A stretch of DNA of 64,000 nucleotides, taken from Heterobilharzia americana. Its lineage: Eukaryota; Platyhelminthes; Trematoda; Strigeidida; Schistosomatidae. Under the pieces are notes generated by a model. The model was not told the origin of the DNA. It searched no databases and was given only the letters and a program-made list of their open reading frames with translations. The stretch is taken from assembly GCA_944470555.2 (NCBI GenBank), contig OX104129.1, positions 65,713,747 to 65,777,746 of the forward strand. Reading direction: 5' to 3'. Of the stretch, positions 51,501-54,500 are shown piece by piece. A program made the position numbers and the translations under genes. The number at the start of each line of letters is the position of its first letter. Positions within the stretch are counted from its first letter, which is position 1.

Positions 51501-54500
51501 AACCAGAGTCTCCAATTTCGAAACATTCAAATTGTTCAAGGCTGGAAATATCGGATAGCCAAAACATTTTACCGTTTGATTGGAATAATAATCTATGCAA
51601 TAATTACTCCACAGCCAACACAAAACCGAATGATTTTACAATTGAATCTTATCCCAGTACTACTAATAGATCAGTTTGCAGATCTGATCCCCTAACCACT
51701 GATATCAATGATAACTACGATACACTATCGAATCCTAGTGTAGAAAAACATTTTCACCCTGTAAGCACATCCTATGAACCTATACAGGTAATGAGAGTTT
51801 CTTTAATTTTGTACAAGTGTATTGTATATATTTAGGCTTTTATGTGCAATACAAAAATGTACCTTGAGATGATTGGTCATATCATATGCTAATTTGAAGT
51901 GTTAATGTAAATAAACTTATTGAAAAGATGGAAATAAATCGCAGTTCAGGATGAGGATGACGGTGATTTTGCGTTCTCTAAGCTTTAATATTTCATCGTG
52001 GATATTTCATCATCAAACGTGATGACATCTTCAGCATTAAATTCACCAAGAAGTGAAGCATATTCGAATGGTTATAATGTTTTGTTGACCTTGGGTGTTG
52101 TCCAATCGCAAGTTGGAGTAGAGATTTTTATCACATTCGACCTTGTTCAAAGAGGTCGAGGTGTCAAAAATGTCTTCCCCAACTTATAATTGGACAGCGC
52201 TCAAGGTCAACCAAGACATTATAAAGATTTGAATATGCTTCACTTCTTGCTGAAGATGTCAGCAAGCCTGATGATGAAACGTTCACAATAAAATATCAAG
52301 ACTCAGGGAACACCAAAGAACTATCAAATATACCTCATATTGACCAAGCTCCTTTTTATTTATTTATCTAACAGGGAAAAGATAAACTCAGTATAACAGT
52401 TGCAAATGAAGTCTACACCAACAGTAAAGATTCTGAGGCACATCAACGTCCTATTTTCTCTGTTGACACAGATGACGCAATTCCTGAGGAAAATAATGAT
52501 GAAACAGTTGACTGCAAATATCCATCTACCAATGGTATGTTCAATCTGATTCTTCTTATTCGCATTTTTGAAATGAAATCAACCTTTGATAGCCAACAAG
52601 TGCCATCCTTCAGATTAAGTGAGATAAAAAGTGATACAGTTATACACCTCGAAGGAGTATAATAAGAAATTTTATGTCGTTCAGTGACCAACAGCTTGAA
52701 TCACTCATGTTTAAAATCAGTCTATCGTTTAATGAAAGCGCTTGACCTATCCATCTACATGTAAAACAGTGCCTTGATTCAATTTTATACGATAGGATGA
52801 ATTGGTCTGTAATAGTTACATTCATCCCTAGTTTACTGTCTTAGGACATTTCAGTCTTTCGTCCTAGTATTAGGCTCTCCTCAGCAGTGCGCATCGATGA
52901 CCCCGCCAGGGATCAAATCCATAACCTTGAAGTTCTGCAGCCAGCACATTTCTGTTGTGCTACTGGGTCGGAATCCAAAAGTCCATATTTCCTACTTCTG
53001 TCAATTAACTATATAGTGCGACTTTCATCCAATGCCGTTGTTGATTAGGGGGAATATGGACCATTGTATTCTGACCCAGTGGCTCATGCCAACGTGCTGG
53101 CCGTGGAGCCTGAAGGTCCTGGGTCTGTTCCCGAGCAAGGTCATGGGTACGCGCTACTGAGGATTTCCGTAATAGGACGAAACAGCTGTCCAGTGTTCTT
53201 AAGTTTCCAATGTTCTTCCAGGTAATGTCAGTCCATGATGAATATCAACCTGAAATCAATAAATAAATCCCAAAAATTGAATTATATTTCAGCATCTTAG
53301 TTTATACAGATTTCATTGGTTCTCCTTGGAATGACTTCAGCTTAGATTAACATCTTCATCACCTCTACTTATGCTCCAACTGACCGCAGCTGAAATGTAG
53401 TTAATGAGTTACACCATGATAAAAACACAAGGAAGACAGATCAAATTGTTCATTAGGAAACTACATTGTCTTACCAAAATATGAATACCTAACATAAAGT
53501 ATATTTTCAGACAAGTTGGTCTTCAGTTTCTGTTGCTTCTTCATTTGTCTTCTAAGTTCCCTTTTATACCTCTTGCTTCTTACTTCACAACGTCTACTGA
53601 TTAGATGATAGCTTTAATTTCTGTAAGTAGCACACACTGTACTCTGATCTGATCTTTTCACAGCTGCCTTTTGTGTTTGTGCCTCTAGCTCGACTTCTTG
53701 TTACAACTAGATGCATTTCTGAAGTTGATTTACATTCATTCATTTTTGTTTGTCACCTTTCCGGATCATGTAAACTTCACTACGCCTGTCGGTGACGATT
53801 TATGGTTTTTTCACGTCGTAAGCAGCCTTACTGATCGTGGTGCATCTCCTATGATGTACTTTCATTACAATTCACTTAATTTTCCAATTCAAGCAGTTTC
53901 CATTTCTCACCTTCTCTGTTGTTGCGGAAACGTCTCGTTGTGTACTGATAGTTATAGTTGTGCGTTGTATGTAGGCAAATGTCCCAGTAAGATTGATAGG
54001 AGTTCCGTCTCTCAATTATCCCCCTTCGAGCCCAGCCAATCATTGAGTAGATAGTTGTTACTTTCTACCAATTGTTATTTAAAGCGCAAGCTTGGTACAA
54101 CATGGGCACCAAAAGACGGAATATTAACAAGAACAAAACGGAAGAGAATTGGGTTATGAGAGAATCAGTTTCAACAATACTTCAAAATAAGCATTCATGA
54201 CTTTCTTTTCACCTTTCGGTAGTAAAAGAAAGGACAAATTACAGCATGATCACCACTGATTTCGATTTTGGGCGATATCTGCTATCGTCTCTGAGTTGCG
54301 TGATCTTGTGGACACCATCTGGTGACACCTAAAGATGCCAATCTATCACAAGTATCTTTTGGCACACCACATCACGTCATAGTTCGATCATCTTTCTGCT
54401 TCTTTTTACCAGTTTCAAGGCAGTCGAATGTGGACCCCTTGGAATGACATGCGAAATAAAAGTTTGAGACACCAACGCTGGTCTTTCAGGTTAAGTTCGC

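Larger units (their letters stand above)
51965..52325. mobile_element. Penelope-type terminal repeats as an inverted pair
   Basis: 51,965-52,145 and 52,155-52,325 are diverged inverted copies (for example GAAGTGAAGCATATTCGAAT and its counterpart GAATATGCTTCACTTC). No coding sequence remains between them. They fill most of the 587-bp intron 10. Both carry a hammerhead motif. Confidence 0.68.
52840..53285. mobile_element. Hammerhead SINE (family H2), head-to-head dimer
   Basis: 52,840-53,040 is a minus copy (hammerhead 52,844-52,893, then tRNA-like body) and 53,050-53,285 a plus copy (GACCCAGTGGCTCATGCC A-box region, hammerhead 53,150-53,198, tail GTCAGTCCATGATGAAT). They meet at their tRNA-like heads. 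Confidence 0.75.

Noticed and set aside
53698..54054. 118-codon plus frame as a host exon
   Set aside because: No consistent splice sites or phase with the bHLH-PAS exons and no recognisable domain.
54060..54240. An LTR retrotransposon primer site
   Set aside because: Only a vague GGGCACC stretch; no second LTR, no gag or pol seen.
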